From the NCBI GenBank assembly GCA_048498035.1, contig JBEHYT010000020.1:1-64000 (forward strand): a DNA stretch of 64,000 bases. The letters run 5' to 3'. This stretch comes from CADEDV01 sp048498035 (lineage in GTDB: Bacteria > Bacteroidota > Bacteroidia > Chitinophagales > Chitinophagaceae). Numbering within the stretch: position 1 is the first letter of the stretch; the number at the start of each line of letters is the position of its first letter. Shown piece after piece: positions 51,781 through 60,104 of the stretch. The notes under the pieces were generated by a model. That model did not search any database. It had not been told where the DNA came from and worked only from the letters and a program-made list of their open reading frames with translations. The position numbers were made by a program, and so were the translations under genes.

Positions 51781-52268
51781 TCCAGTTTTCGTTCCATTAC
51801 ATAATCTTCCATCAGGTAGCCATTGCCAATCGGAAAATCGGCCTCGCGTTGTACCGTAAATCCAAGTTTTTCATAAAAAAAACGGGCGCGGTTATTCCTG
51901 TTTACCTGCAATTCCAGGCTACGCCCACCTCTTTTTTTGCACGCGTCAACAATATATTCCAGCAAATACCGGCCGCGTCCCTTTCCTTGTCCGGCAGGCA
52001 ACACGTACAACTTCTGCAGTTTAAAAATACCGGCTGCCTGTTCTTCGAAGGCAGCATATCCAACCGGCTCGTTTGCTTCATATAACAATAGAAAAGTGGC
52101 GCCTCCATCCATCTGCGATGCAAGCGCGGTTTCGCTATACATCAACTCCAGCATATAATCAATTTGCGCTGGTGTAAGAATGGCAGCATAGGTTTGCGGC
52201 CATACTTGTAAACAAAGTGTGCGGATCAACGGGATATCGGCAGGTGCTGCCGTTTTTATTTCAAACAC
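51777..52268 (-). CDS. GNAT family N-acetyltransferase
   Basis: The 163-residue GNAT protein has KLQKLYVLPAGQGKGRGRYLLEYIVDACKKRGGRSLELQVNRNNRARFFYEKLGF, with the acetyl-CoA loop QGKGRG and the conserved N-RAR-FYEKLGF region. Its substrate is unknown. GTG start; it overlaps the upstream prsW-like gene by 8 bp. Confidence 0.9.
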   Translation of the reverse strand: MFEIKTAAPADIPLIRTLCLQVWPQTYAAILTPAQIDYMLELMYSETALASQMDGGATFLLLYEANEPVGYAAFEEQAAGIFKLQKLYVLPAGQGKGRGRYLLEYIVDACKKRGGRSLELQVNRNNRARFFYEKLGFTVQREADFPIGNGYLMEDYVMERKLD

Positions 52269-52998
52269 TGATATTCGTATTTTCTTTTTTAAACAATTGC
52301 TCCGAAAGTGTTTGCTGCCTGCGCAGCAGGTTCCTGCTTAATAAAATGGCAACTATCAACGATACTATTGCTCCGCCAATCAGCAAACCCTCACTCACGT
52401 TCTGTCCGGCAAAGGAGAAGGCTTTGATAAAAAGGAAGAAATCATAGGTGCCATGGAAAAGAATAGCGCCGGCAAGTCCCAATAGTATCAGCAACGGCCG
52501 CGCGCTACCGGTTGCAAATTTAGCTTTCCCTACAAAAAATCCCATAATCACCGCGAAAGTGGCATGTGCAGGTACACTTAGAAACATCCGTTGCAGTCCA
52601 ATGATAAAGCCCCTGCCTGAATCTGCATATTTCAGCACGTAATTTATATTTTCAATCGTGGCAAAGCCCATTCCCACCATTACACTATACACAATTCCAT
52701 CCAGCGGCTCATCAAAACTACGCCTGGGATAGGCGTAGATTCGCAGTGCGGCCAGTTTGAAAAATTCCTCGGAAAAAGCAACAACGCCATAGCAGAAAAT
52801 AGCCAGTCCTGTTAAACTTCCGTCAATCACGATCGACAACTGCTGTTCAAAAATGATAGCGGGTACAATTGCAATTGCTCCAAACAGGAAACTCATCAGC
52901 AGGTTCAACGTAGGTTCCCTGTTGTACCGGTCTTTATAGAGAATAAAAAAAATGATGGCTAATCCCGGCGCCGAGGCAAGACCGATATACTGGAGCAT
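52261..52998 (-). CDS. PrsW-family intramembrane metalloprotease
   Basis: The 245-residue membrane protein has about seven transmembrane helices. PrsW signatures are visible: FSEEFFKLAAL (EExxK, residue ~75), GMGFATIENINYVL (FAxxEN), and SVPAHATFAVIMGFFVG and FHGTYDF with conserved histidines. PrsW-type proteases cleave membrane-bound regulators such as anti-sigma factors; the target here is unknown. Confidence 0.9.
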   Translation of the reverse strand: MLQYIGLASAPGLAIIFFILYKDRYNREPTLNLLMSFLFGAIAIVPAIIFEQQLSIVIDGSLTGLAIFCYGVVAFSEEFFKLAALRIYAYPRRSFDEPLDGIVYSVMVGMGFATIENINYVLKYADSGRGFIIGLQRMFLSVPAHATFAVIMGFFVGKAKFATGSARPLLILLGLAGAILFHGTYDFFLFIKAFSFAGQNVSEGLLIGGAIVSLIVAILLSRNLLRRQQTLSEQLFKKENTNISV

Positions 52999-53061
52999 TG
53001 CATTTTATTTTGGGTAAGATAGGAAAACAAATGAATGCATTTATACCCTTTCCGCGGTACA

Positions 53062-53799
53062 TCAGGCCATTACTGCCACCATTGAAAGAGCGGGGAGAGC
53101 AAGGCTTTCATCCCCGGTTACCTGCACTGCAATACGGGCCTGGTCCGGGCTTATTCCTTTTGTAAACAATTGCCAGGCCGTATCCGGATCCATACTAACG
53201 GTGCTTGCCGCGCGGATACCGGGATCTTCAATCAGCGCCCACCGTTCTTCATCGCGTTGCAAAAACCAGTTTCCACCGGCATCGCCGGTGATGTTAACAC
53301 AGACCAGGGTACCGCTGCGGGCCGATACATTTTTATAGGCATGCGGTAAACCACGTAGCAGCGTAGCGATAAATGGATGAAATAATTCCGGTTCAAATAA
53401 TCCAGGAGCGCCCACCGCATGGCGGATCTGCATCTGGTGGTGAAACCGTTCCGTGTATTCCCGCGCAATATGAAACCAGTTAGCCGACCGCTCTTCACCG
53501 GCCCATGATACAGCAAAAACAGCTTCTCCCCAGGGATCAAGTTGTTGCAGGGCGGCCAATCCTTCCTGCGAGGATTGCTCCAGCCAGTCGGTGATCAACG
53601 CCGGACTCAGTCTTTTTGCGGCCTGTATCCAATCCGCATTAAAGGCGTTCAGGTAATCCACCAGTTCCCGGTACGAATCAATGGCCTGGTCGGGTTTGGT
53701 CAGGTGGCCATCGCGAAAGATCGAAATAGTGCGGGCATTGCCGTCGAGCAAATGGGCGGCCACGTCTTTTACCGTCCATTGACGCGCAAGCGTTGGCAA
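53062..53799 (-). CDS. DinB/maleylpyruvate isomerase N-terminal-like protein (start uncertain)
   Basis: The listed product (245 residues from a TTG at 53799) carries the DinB-like bundle of mycothiol-dependent maleylpyruvate isomerase family proteins: WTVKDVAAHLLDGNA, a second helix with LNAFNADWIQAA, and EYTERFHHQMQIRHAVG. The helix before WTVKD is cut by the TTG: the same frame continues upstream as LFAELDRKLISLLRSLSPAQW until a stop at 53914-53916. There is no ATG, GTG or TTG early enough, so translation may begin at an ATT (53896-53898) or another rare codon. Thiol and metal requirements are unknown. Confidence 0.72.
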   Translation of the reverse strand: MPTLARQWTVKDVAAHLLDGNARTISIFRDGHLTKPDQAIDSYRELVDYLNAFNADWIQAAKRLSPALITDWLEQSSQEGLAALQQLDPWGEAVFAVSWAGEERSANWFHIAREYTERFHHQMQIRHAVGAPGLFEPELFHPFIATLLRGLPHAYKNVSARSGTLVCVNITGDAGGNWFLQRDEERWALIEDPGIRAASTVSMDPDTAWQLFTKGISPDQARIAVQVTGDESLALPALSMVAVMA

Positions 53800-53931
53800 T
53801 TCCCATTGCGCCGGCGAAAGGGAACGCAGCAGGGAAATGAGTTTGCGGTCAAGCTCCGCAAAAAGATGAAGGGTTGCTATGGGCGGTAAAGTGGTAATAC
53901 TGGTTTTGTTTTTTCAAAAATAAGCATAAAA

Positions 53932-53959
53932 AAAGGCGATAGAAATTCCTATCGCCTTT
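53932..53959 (-). terminator. Terminator of icd
   Basis: A perfect 11-bp stem AAAGGCGATAG/CTATCGCCTTT with a 6-nt loop, and a T-run on the minus strand, 20 bp beyond the icd stop. Confidence 0.9.
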
Positions 53960-53979
53960 ATCTACTATTGTAAGTTGGA

Positions 53980-55212
53980 TCAACCGATTTTTTTCTTCAG
54001 GTTGCCATCAATGGCATCCAGGAATTCTTCCGTATACAGGTAATGATCACCATGTTTTACATTGTTACCATGAATACATACGGCAAGGTCTTTTGTCATC
54101 TTGCCAGATTCAACGGTTTCAATACAAACAGACTCCAGTGCATTGGCAAAGTCGATCAACGGCTGGTTATTGTCCAGCTTACCACGGAAAGCCAGACCGC
54201 GTGTCCACGCAAAAATGCTCGCGATGGGGTTGGTGGATGTTGGTTTTCCTTTTTGATGTTCGCGGTAGTGTCTTGTAACGGTACCATGTGCAGCTTCTGC
54301 CTCCAGTGTTTTACCATCGGGCGTAATGAGCACGGAGGTCATTAATCCAAGCGATCCAAATCCCTGCGCTACGGTATCGCTCTGTACGTCGCCGTCGTAG
54401 TTCTTACAGGCCCATACAAAATTTCCATTCCATTTCAGGGCGCTCGCCACCATGTCATCAATCAGCCTGTGTTCATACACAATGCCCGCTGTATCAAATT
54501 GCGCTTTGAATTCGTTCTGATAAATTTCTTCAAAGATATCCTTGAAGCGGCCGTCGTATTTTTTAAGAATGGTATTTTTCGTAGAAAGATAAAGCGGCCA
54601 TTTTTTACTCAATGCCATATTAAAACAACTGCGTGCAAATCCACGGATGCTCTCATCGGTGTTGTACATCGTCATGGCTACACCATCTCCCTTGAAATTA
54701 AACACTTCAAAGGTCTGTGGTTCACCGCCACCTTCCGGTGTAAAGGTCATGGTCAGTTTTCCCTTTCCCTTGATCACCGTATCGGTAGCACGGTATTGAT
54801 CACCAAAAGCATGACGGCCCACAATAATCGGCGCGGTCCAGTTGGTTACCAGGCGCGGGATATTATTGATCACTATTGGCTCCCGGAACACGGTACCGTC
54901 CAGGATATTCCGGATGGTGCCGTTGGGGCTTTTCCACATTTGTTTTAAGTTAAATTCCTTTACCCGTGCTTCGTCGGGGGTGATGGTGGCGCATTTGATC
55001 CCCACGCCATATTCCTTGATCGCGTTGGCGGCATCTACCGTTACCTGGTCGCCGGTTGCATCGCGATGCTCAACTCCTAAGTCATAGTATTTTATATCCA
55101 GTTCCAGGTAGGGCAGAATCAACTTGTCTTTGATAAATTTCCAGATGATCCGGGTCATTTCGTCACCATCCAACTCTACTACCGGATTGGCAACTTTGAT
55201 CTTTTGGGGCAT
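53980..55212 (-). CDS. icd: NADP-dependent isocitrate dehydrogenase
   Basis: Icd decarboxylates isocitrate to 2-oxoglutarate in the TCA cycle. At 410 residues it is the homodimeric eukaryotic-type subfamily. Motifs include VVELDGDEMTRIIWKFIKDKL at the start, KSPNGTIRNILDGTVFREPI, the Tyr/Lys region RLIDDMVASALKWNGNFVWACKNYDGD, and AHGTVTRHYREHQKGKPTSTNPIASIFAWTRGL. A TAGCTTTG box (55248-55255, minus strand) is its promoter. Confidence 0.97.
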   Translation of the reverse strand: MPQKIKVANPVVELDGDEMTRIIWKFIKDKLILPYLELDIKYYDLGVEHRDATGDQVTVDAANAIKEYGVGIKCATITPDEARVKEFNLKQMWKSPNGTIRNILDGTVFREPIVINNIPRLVTNWTAPIIVGRHAFGDQYRATDTVIKGKGKLTMTFTPEGGGEPQTFEVFNFKGDGVAMTMYNTDESIRGFARSCFNMALSKKWPLYLSTKNTILKKYDGRFKDIFEEIYQNEFKAQFDTAGIVYEHRLIDDMVASALKWNGNFVWACKNYDGDVQSDTVAQGFGSLGLMTSVLITPDGKTLEAEAAHGTVTRHYREHQKGKPTSTNPIASIFAWTRGLAFRGKLDNNQPLIDFANALESVCIETVESGKMTKDLAVCIHGNNVKHGDHYLYTEEFLDAIDGNLKKKIG

Positions 55213-55382
55213 ACTAAAACGTTTATTTGTTAAAATTCAGAGGATTGCAAAGCTACAATTTTATTGAATGTGACTTTAGTTGCATAAACAACATTCTTAC
55301 GGCGTACTTTTGTATTGGTTTTTTGGCACACTTGATCCAAATCAAGTGGATTTGAAGTAACTTATAACAGATTAGATAGCGT

Positions 55383-55982
55383 ATGGATGCCAATAAGCAA
55401 TTGATGGCATACCTCCAGCGGTTTGCGGAGGTAACGGAGGAGGAATTCAATCAATATCTTCTCCCGGTGTGCAAGGTGCGGAAGTTTGCAAAAAAAGAAG
55501 TGCTGACGGAAGTTGGGGAAGTAGAGAACTATTTCAATTTCATCGCCCGCGGGCTCATTCGCAAATATTACCGCAAAGGGCATACGGAGATCAATACCCA
55601 GATCTCGATCGAAAATCATCTCATCCTGAGCCAGGAGTCTTTTCACGGCAGAACGCCTTCTGAATACGTTGTGGAAGCAGTGGAGCCATCGGTGGTAGTG
55701 TCTATCAGCTACGATGATCTTGAAAAATTATATCGCAGATCTCACAGGATGGAACACCTGGGCCGACTGGTGGTAACGTATGCCATGATCATCAAGGATC
55801 GCTGGCAGATGCAAACGGTAAAAATGACGCCGCGGGAACGATTCCTTCATTTTGTGGCCCGCAATCCTGAACTGATGCAACGGGTGCCACAAAAATACCT
55901 GGCTACCTATCTCAACATCAAACCGGAAACGTTCAGTCGTTTCAAACACCTGATCCGGAAACAGGGGCATAAGTCGGTATAG
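55383..55982 (+). CDS. Crp/Fnr-family regulator
   Basis: The 199-residue protein has an N-terminal cyclic-nucleotide-binding-like barrel (EVLTEVGEVENYFNFIARGLIRKYY, ~residues 35-75) and a C-terminal helix-turn-helix (MTPRERFLHFVARNPELMQRVPQKYLATYLNIKPETFSRFKHLI). It lacks the FeS cysteines of FNR, and the effector is unknown. TACTTTTG (55305-55312) is a candidate promoter box, giving a ~65-nt leader. It is divergent from icd. Confidence 0.9.
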   Translation: MDANKQLMAYLQRFAEVTEEEFNQYLLPVCKVRKFAKKEVLTEVGEVENYFNFIARGLIRKYYRKGHTEINTQISIENHLILSQESFHGRTPSEYVVEAVEPSVVVSISYDDLEKLYRRSHRMEHLGRLVVTYAMIIKDRWQMQTVKMTPRERFLHFVARNPELMQRVPQKYLATYLNIKPETFSRFKHLIRKQGHKSV

Positions 55983-55996
55983 TTTCCGTTTGGAAT

Positions 55997-56430
55997 ACAA
56001 TTCTGTAATTCGGTAATTCGATGATTCGGTAATGATTACTTAGGACTGAACAATCGTTTCCATGTTAATCACATTTACTCATGTCTTAAAATTACCGAAT
56101 CGGCGAATCATTGTTGTCCGGAAAAAGTTAACAGGCGCGACTACAATTCTGTAATTCGGCGATTCGATGATTTGGCGATGAGTATTCAGGACTGAACAAT
56201 CGTTTCCATGTTAATCGCATTTACTCATGTCTTAAAATTACCGAATCGGCGAATCATTAGTGTCCGGGGAAAAATTTAACAGGCGCGACTACAATTCTGT
56301 AATTCGACGATTCGGCAATGAGTATTCAGGACTGAACAATCATTACCACATTAATCACACTTACCATTTCTTTCAATTACCGAATCGCCGAATCGCCGAA
56401 TTAACGAATTATCGAATTCTGAATTACTAT
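55997..56430. repeat. Tandem array of ~147-bp intergenic repeat units
   Basis: Units begin with ACAATTCTGTAATTCG at 55997, 56143 and 56291 (periods 146 and 148 bp). Each continues with GATTCGG-type words, AGGACTGAACAATC, CATTACCACATTAATCAC-like words, ATTACCGAATCGGCGAATC, and (in the first two) a TGTCCGG boundary (56115-56126 and 56261-56272), then a GGCGCGACT link. The third unit lacks the TGTCCGG boundary and ends in a run of CGAATTA words. There are no spacers as in CRISPR. No ORF is credible. Confidence 0.8.
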
Positions 56431-58307
56431 ACATTTACGATCAATACCGGGATGGTAATATTATGCCGTACAGCATCGATGGTTTGCCCGTACAGCCAGT
56501 CTTTAAACCCCGCGTGTCCATGCGCACCAATCACCAGCATTTCCGCTTGTTCGGCGCGGATGATCCGCGCTATTTCTTTGGCCCTGCGCCGGTGGCCCAG
56601 CACACCGGTTGCCGCAATGCCCCGGCCCTTCAGTTGCGCTACGTATCCATCCAGCCGCTCCTGGTCTTTCCGTGTTTCAAAATCATCTGCTTCAACGCCC
56701 ATTACGCGGCTGGTAACACTTTCCACCACATGCACAAGAATATAATGCGTGCCTGCATTGCCCTGCGCCACGGCATGTGCAATCAGTTTGCGGTCATTAT
56801 CGCTGAAATCAAGGGCCACCGCTATGCGCGCATAAGAAGGCACCGTCAACTCTTCCAGCACGCCGGCTTCCGGGTGCAATTGCGATGACTGGCTGGGCTG
56901 ACGATGATGCCGGAACGGGTACACAATCGCAATGCCCATCAACCACAGGTAACCTGCACCTGCCACCAATACCACCAGCTTCCATCCAATATTGCCGCTA
57001 TGTTCAAATAATGGCGTAGCCTGTTCCACAACCATCTGGATATTAAGATAAACCAACACTGCCGTTACCACACAGGCAAGGCCGGTGACAAAAGGCCGGA
57101 TCGCAAATTTTCCCATCGTTTTCCGGTTGGCCGTAAAATGGATCAACGGAATGATCGCAAATCCCAATTGAAGACTAAGTACCACCTGGCTCAACACCAG
57201 CAGGTTGTCGATGTCGGTTTCGCCGTTGACAAGAATCACAATCACAGCCGGGATGATCGCAATCATACGCGTTAGCAGGCGACGAATCCACGGACTAATG
57301 CGCAGCTTGAGGTAACCTTCCATTACAATCTGCCCGGCCAGCGTACCGGTGATAGTGGAACTTTGTCCCGCAGCAATCAATGCAATGGCAAAAAGAATAG
57401 GAGCCAGGCTTCCCAACTGCGGCAGCAACTGGTGCGCTTCTTCAATGCGTGCAACTTCTGTATGGCCGGAATGAAAAAATACAGTTCCTGCCAGCACCAG
57501 GATAGCAGCATTGACAAAAAACGCCAGGTTAAGCGCGATGGCGCTGTCGGCAAAATTGAGCCGCAATGCTTTGCGGATGCCGGCATCATCCCGTTTGATC
57601 TTGCGCGTTTGTACAAGGGCAGAGTGCAGGTAAAGATTATGTGGCATTACTGTAGCACCGATAATACTGATAGCAATATAGAGCGCGCCGTTGCCCGGTA
57701 ACTGTGGAACAAAACCACGGGCAACCTCACCCAGATCAGGTTTGGCAAGGATGATCTGGAACAGGAATGAAAACCCAATGATGGCAATCAGCGCTACGAT
57801 AAATGCTTCCATCTTCCGCATGCCCAGCCGCTGCAGCAACAGGAATAAAAATGTGTCGAAGATGGTGATCAAAACACCCCAGATCAACGGAAGCCCGGTT
57901 AATAGCTTGATACCAATGGCCATTCCTATTATTTCCGCCAGGTCGGTAGCAGCAATGGCCACTTCGGCCAATCCGTACAGCGCATAATTGATATATCTCG
58001 GATAGGTTTCGCGGTTGGCTTGTGCCAAATCGCGCCCGCGTACAATGCCCAGCCGGGCTGACAGACTTTGCAGGAGCAGCGCCATCAGGTTGCTCATCAG
58101 CAAAACCCAAATGAGTTTATATCCAAACCTGCTGCCACCCTGGAGGTCAGTTGCCCAGTTGCCTGGGTCCATATATCCCACACTTACCAGGTATGCGGGT
58201 CCAAAAAACGCGAGCATTTTCCGGAAACCGGTGCGGCGGGTAGCGGTGGTGTCCACCGATTGATGCACTTCACTCAGGGAAGTGTAATGATGCCTGTCAT
58301 GTGCCAT
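56427..58307 (-). CDS. Nramp divalent metal transporter fused to UspA domain
   Basis: The 626-residue protein combines an MntH-type Nramp transporter (residues ~25-460, 11 helices) with a C-terminal universal stress protein domain (~480-626). Nramp signatures are DPGNW (residue ~47) and VMPHNLYLHSALVQ (~220). The UspA part ends GAHGHAGFKDWLYGQTIDAVRHNITIPVLIV, with a nucleotide-loop-like pattern. It likely imports Mn2+ or Fe2+ by proton symport; the UspA domain may regulate it. The start overlaps the mntR-type gene by 11 bp, so the two are co-transcribed from its operator. Confidence 0.93.
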   Translation of the reverse strand: MAHDRHHYTSLSEVHQSVDTTATRRTGFRKMLAFFGPAYLVSVGYMDPGNWATDLQGGSRFGYKLIWVLLMSNLMALLLQSLSARLGIVRGRDLAQANRETYPRYINYALYGLAEVAIAATDLAEIIGMAIGIKLLTGLPLIWGVLITIFDTFLFLLLQRLGMRKMEAFIVALIAIIGFSFLFQIILAKPDLGEVARGFVPQLPGNGALYIAISIIGATVMPHNLYLHSALVQTRKIKRDDAGIRKALRLNFADSAIALNLAFFVNAAILVLAGTVFFHSGHTEVARIEEAHQLLPQLGSLAPILFAIALIAAGQSSTITGTLAGQIVMEGYLKLRISPWIRRLLTRMIAIIPAVIVILVNGETDIDNLLVLSQVVLSLQLGFAIIPLIHFTANRKTMGKFAIRPFVTGLACVVTAVLVYLNIQMVVEQATPLFEHSGNIGWKLVVLVAGAGYLWLMGIAIVYPFRHHRQPSQSSQLHPEAGVLEELTVPSYARIAVALDFSDNDRKLIAHAVAQGNAGTHYILVHVVESVTSRVMGVEADDFETRKDQERLDGYVAQLKGRGIAATGVLGHRRRAKEIARIIRAEQAEMLVIGAHGHAGFKDWLYGQTIDAVRHNITIPVLIVNV

Positions 58308-58962
58308 ACTTCACAAATATGTTTTTTCCAAGTTGTTCACTGATCATAATTGCATTGTGCCTGCCGATCTTTAATTCCATCGACTGGTCAAAATTGAAAC
58401 GCTTTTTTACTTCCAGTTTGGTGCCCAGCGCGATATGCTTGTGGGTTAGTAATTCCAGCATGCCATTCGACTGATCACTTACATGCGCCACTACTGCCGT
58501 TTTATTAACCGGCAGTTCCAGCAGGCATACCTGTTTGGTCATTTCGATGCGGCCGTCCCTGTCGGGAATGGGATCGCCATGCGGATCCACGCGTGGGAAA
58601 CCGAGATATTCATCCAGTTTGTCGATCAGTTTCCGGTCGCTCACATGCTCCAGGTGTTCGGCTACTTCGTGCACTTCCTCCCAGCTGAACTTTAATTTTT
58701 CTGCCAGGAAATATTCCCAGAGGCGGTGTCTTCGGATGATCCCCAATGCCACCCGGATGCCTTCTGCATTCAGGCGAAACCCCTGGTATGGCTGGTATTG
58801 CAGCAATTTTTTTGCTTTCAGTTTTTTCATCATATCAGTAACGGACGCCGGCCGGGTATTCAGATCATGCGCCAGTTCATTGGTGGTTACCACATGATCT
58901 ATTCCCTGCAAGCGGTAAATGGCCTTGATATGATTTTCCTCGCTGATTGAGAAATTGAGCAT
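58297..58962 (-). CDS. MntR/DtxR-type metal-dependent repressor
   Basis: The 221-residue protein has a winged-helix domain (EENHIKAIYRLQGIDHVVTTNELAHDLNTRPASVTDMMKKLKAKKLL). A dimerisation/metal domain follows (residues ~60-140), with HRLWEYFLAEKLKFSWEEVHEVAEHLEHV and DPHGDPIP. The C-terminal FeoA/SH3-like domain (~155-221) is present. It likely represses the transporter downstream when Mn2+ or Fe2+ is plentiful. ATG 58962 is preferred over the TTG codon directly before it. Confidence 0.93.
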   Translation of the reverse strand: MLNFSISEENHIKAIYRLQGIDHVVTTNELAHDLNTRPASVTDMMKKLKAKKLLQYQPYQGFRLNAEGIRVALGIIRRHRLWEYFLAEKLKFSWEEVHEVAEHLEHVSDRKLIDKLDEYLGFPRVDPHGDPIPDRDGRIEMTKQVCLLELPVNKTAVVAHVSDQSNGMLELLTHKHIALGTKLEVKKRFNFDQSMELKIGRHNAIMISEQLGKNIFVKYGT

Positions 58963-58976
58963 CAACTAAAAAATAA

Positions 58977-58992
58977 TTTAGACAAATCTAAA
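58977..58992 (-). promoter_or_regulatory. MntR/DtxR-type operator over the -7 box
   Basis: The palindrome TTTAGACAAATCTAAA has 6-bp arms around a 4-bp centre. On the minus strand TAGATTTG (58983-58990) within it is a TAnnTTTG -7 box, and TTG lies 20 bp further upstream. Binding of the repressor would block this promoter directly. Confidence 0.75.
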
Positions 58993-59072
58993 AAAATATC
59001 GACATATTTCCAATTCTACGCTTCTTTGCCGGGAAGGCTGGAAGTCCTATTTTCGGTCACCAATTGCCTATT

Positions 59073-60035
59073 ATGCAGCTATTGAGGATCTTTTTTACAG
59101 CCCTGGCGGGCGTTTTTCTCCTGGTTTCCTGTAAGGACAAGAAAAAACCTGCGCCATCCGGTGATGAGCCGGTAGCTATTTCCGATTTTATAGCCTATTT
59201 CCCGCAGCGCAGCCTGCCGTTTGAATTCAATGACAGCCTGCTCAATGCGCGTGAAAAGGATTCTTTATTGATCAGGAACAAAATTTTTTCCCAGTTTATA
59301 CCGGATTCCATTTTTGCAAAAGTGTTTGGTAAAAATGTAAAACCGAAGATCTACCCGCTGGGCCGGGTCGGTTCTCCTCCGCTGCTGTTTGTAAAAGCGG
59401 TAACCCCGTCTAAAAAAGCCACCTTTATTGTGGCGCTGGATGCAAAAAACCAATACGTAGCTGCCCTTATCGCGCAGCGCAGTGATCTGCCGGTGATCCT
59501 GGAACGTACCACCACCATTGATGGAAAAATGACGATTAACCGCAACCAGCGGCGGAAAAACAGTGATGGTACCATCAGTGAAGGACGAGACGCATTTGTA
59601 CTGAATGAGGCTGCGAAACAATTTACACTCATCATGACCGATGCGCTGGATGATAAACCAGCTGAACTCATTAATCCCATTGACACATTGCCCCGGAAAA
59701 ATAAGCTGTCAGCGGACTATGCAACTGGAAAAATGAATCTTGTTTCCATTCGCGATGGCCGCCGGGCAGACCGCCTGCTGTTTTTTATTCATTTTGAAAA
59801 AGGTGATTGTAACGGGGAACTGAAAGGCGAAGCCATTCTCCGTTCATCTACACTGGCAGAATACCGCCAGCCGGGTGATCCCTGCGTATTGCAATTCAAA
59901 TTCACATCCTCCTCGGTTACACTTGCCGAAGAAGAAGGTTGTGGCGCGCACCGTGGCCTTCGTTGTTCATTCAACGGTACCTTTGCACGCAAAAAAGAAG
60001 TGAAGTCCAAAAACACGAAGGCAAAGAACAAGTGA
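59073..60035 (+). CDS. Hypothetical lipoprotein
   Basis: The 320-residue lipoprotein (GVFLLVSC, Cys ~20) has a linker, then a helical/beta domain opening with FIAYFPQRSLPFEFNDSLLNAREKDSLLIRNKIFSQFIPDSIFAK, and a barrel-like half with FIVALDAKNQYVAALIAQ and ATGKMNLVSIRDGRRADRLLFFIHFEKGDCNGELKGEA. It ends in a Lys-rich tail (KKEVKSKNTKAKNK). No family is recognised. ATG 59073 replaces a TTG three codons earlier. Confidence 0.7.
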   Translation: MQLLRIFFTALAGVFLLVSCKDKKKPAPSGDEPVAISDFIAYFPQRSLPFEFNDSLLNAREKDSLLIRNKIFSQFIPDSIFAKVFGKNVKPKIYPLGRVGSPPLLFVKAVTPSKKATFIVALDAKNQYVAALIAQRSDLPVILERTTTIDGKMTINRNQRRKNSDGTISEGRDAFVLNEAAKQFTLIMTDALDDKPAELINPIDTLPRKNKLSADYATGKMNLVSIRDGRRADRLLFFIHFEKGDCNGELKGEAILRSSTLAEYRQPGDPCVLQFKFTSSSVTLAEEEGCGAHRGLRCSFNGTFARKKEVKSKNTKAKNK

Positions 60036-60104
60036 TCGTTTGTGCCGGGCCCGGCAATTCACAATTACCTTGTATATTGCGCCTTCGTGTAAAAAGAACA
60101 CATT

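Noticed and set aside
55997..56430. CRISPR-like repeat array
   Set aside because: Units are ~147 bp, contiguous, and lack unique spacers of 30-40 bp; no cas gene is nearby.
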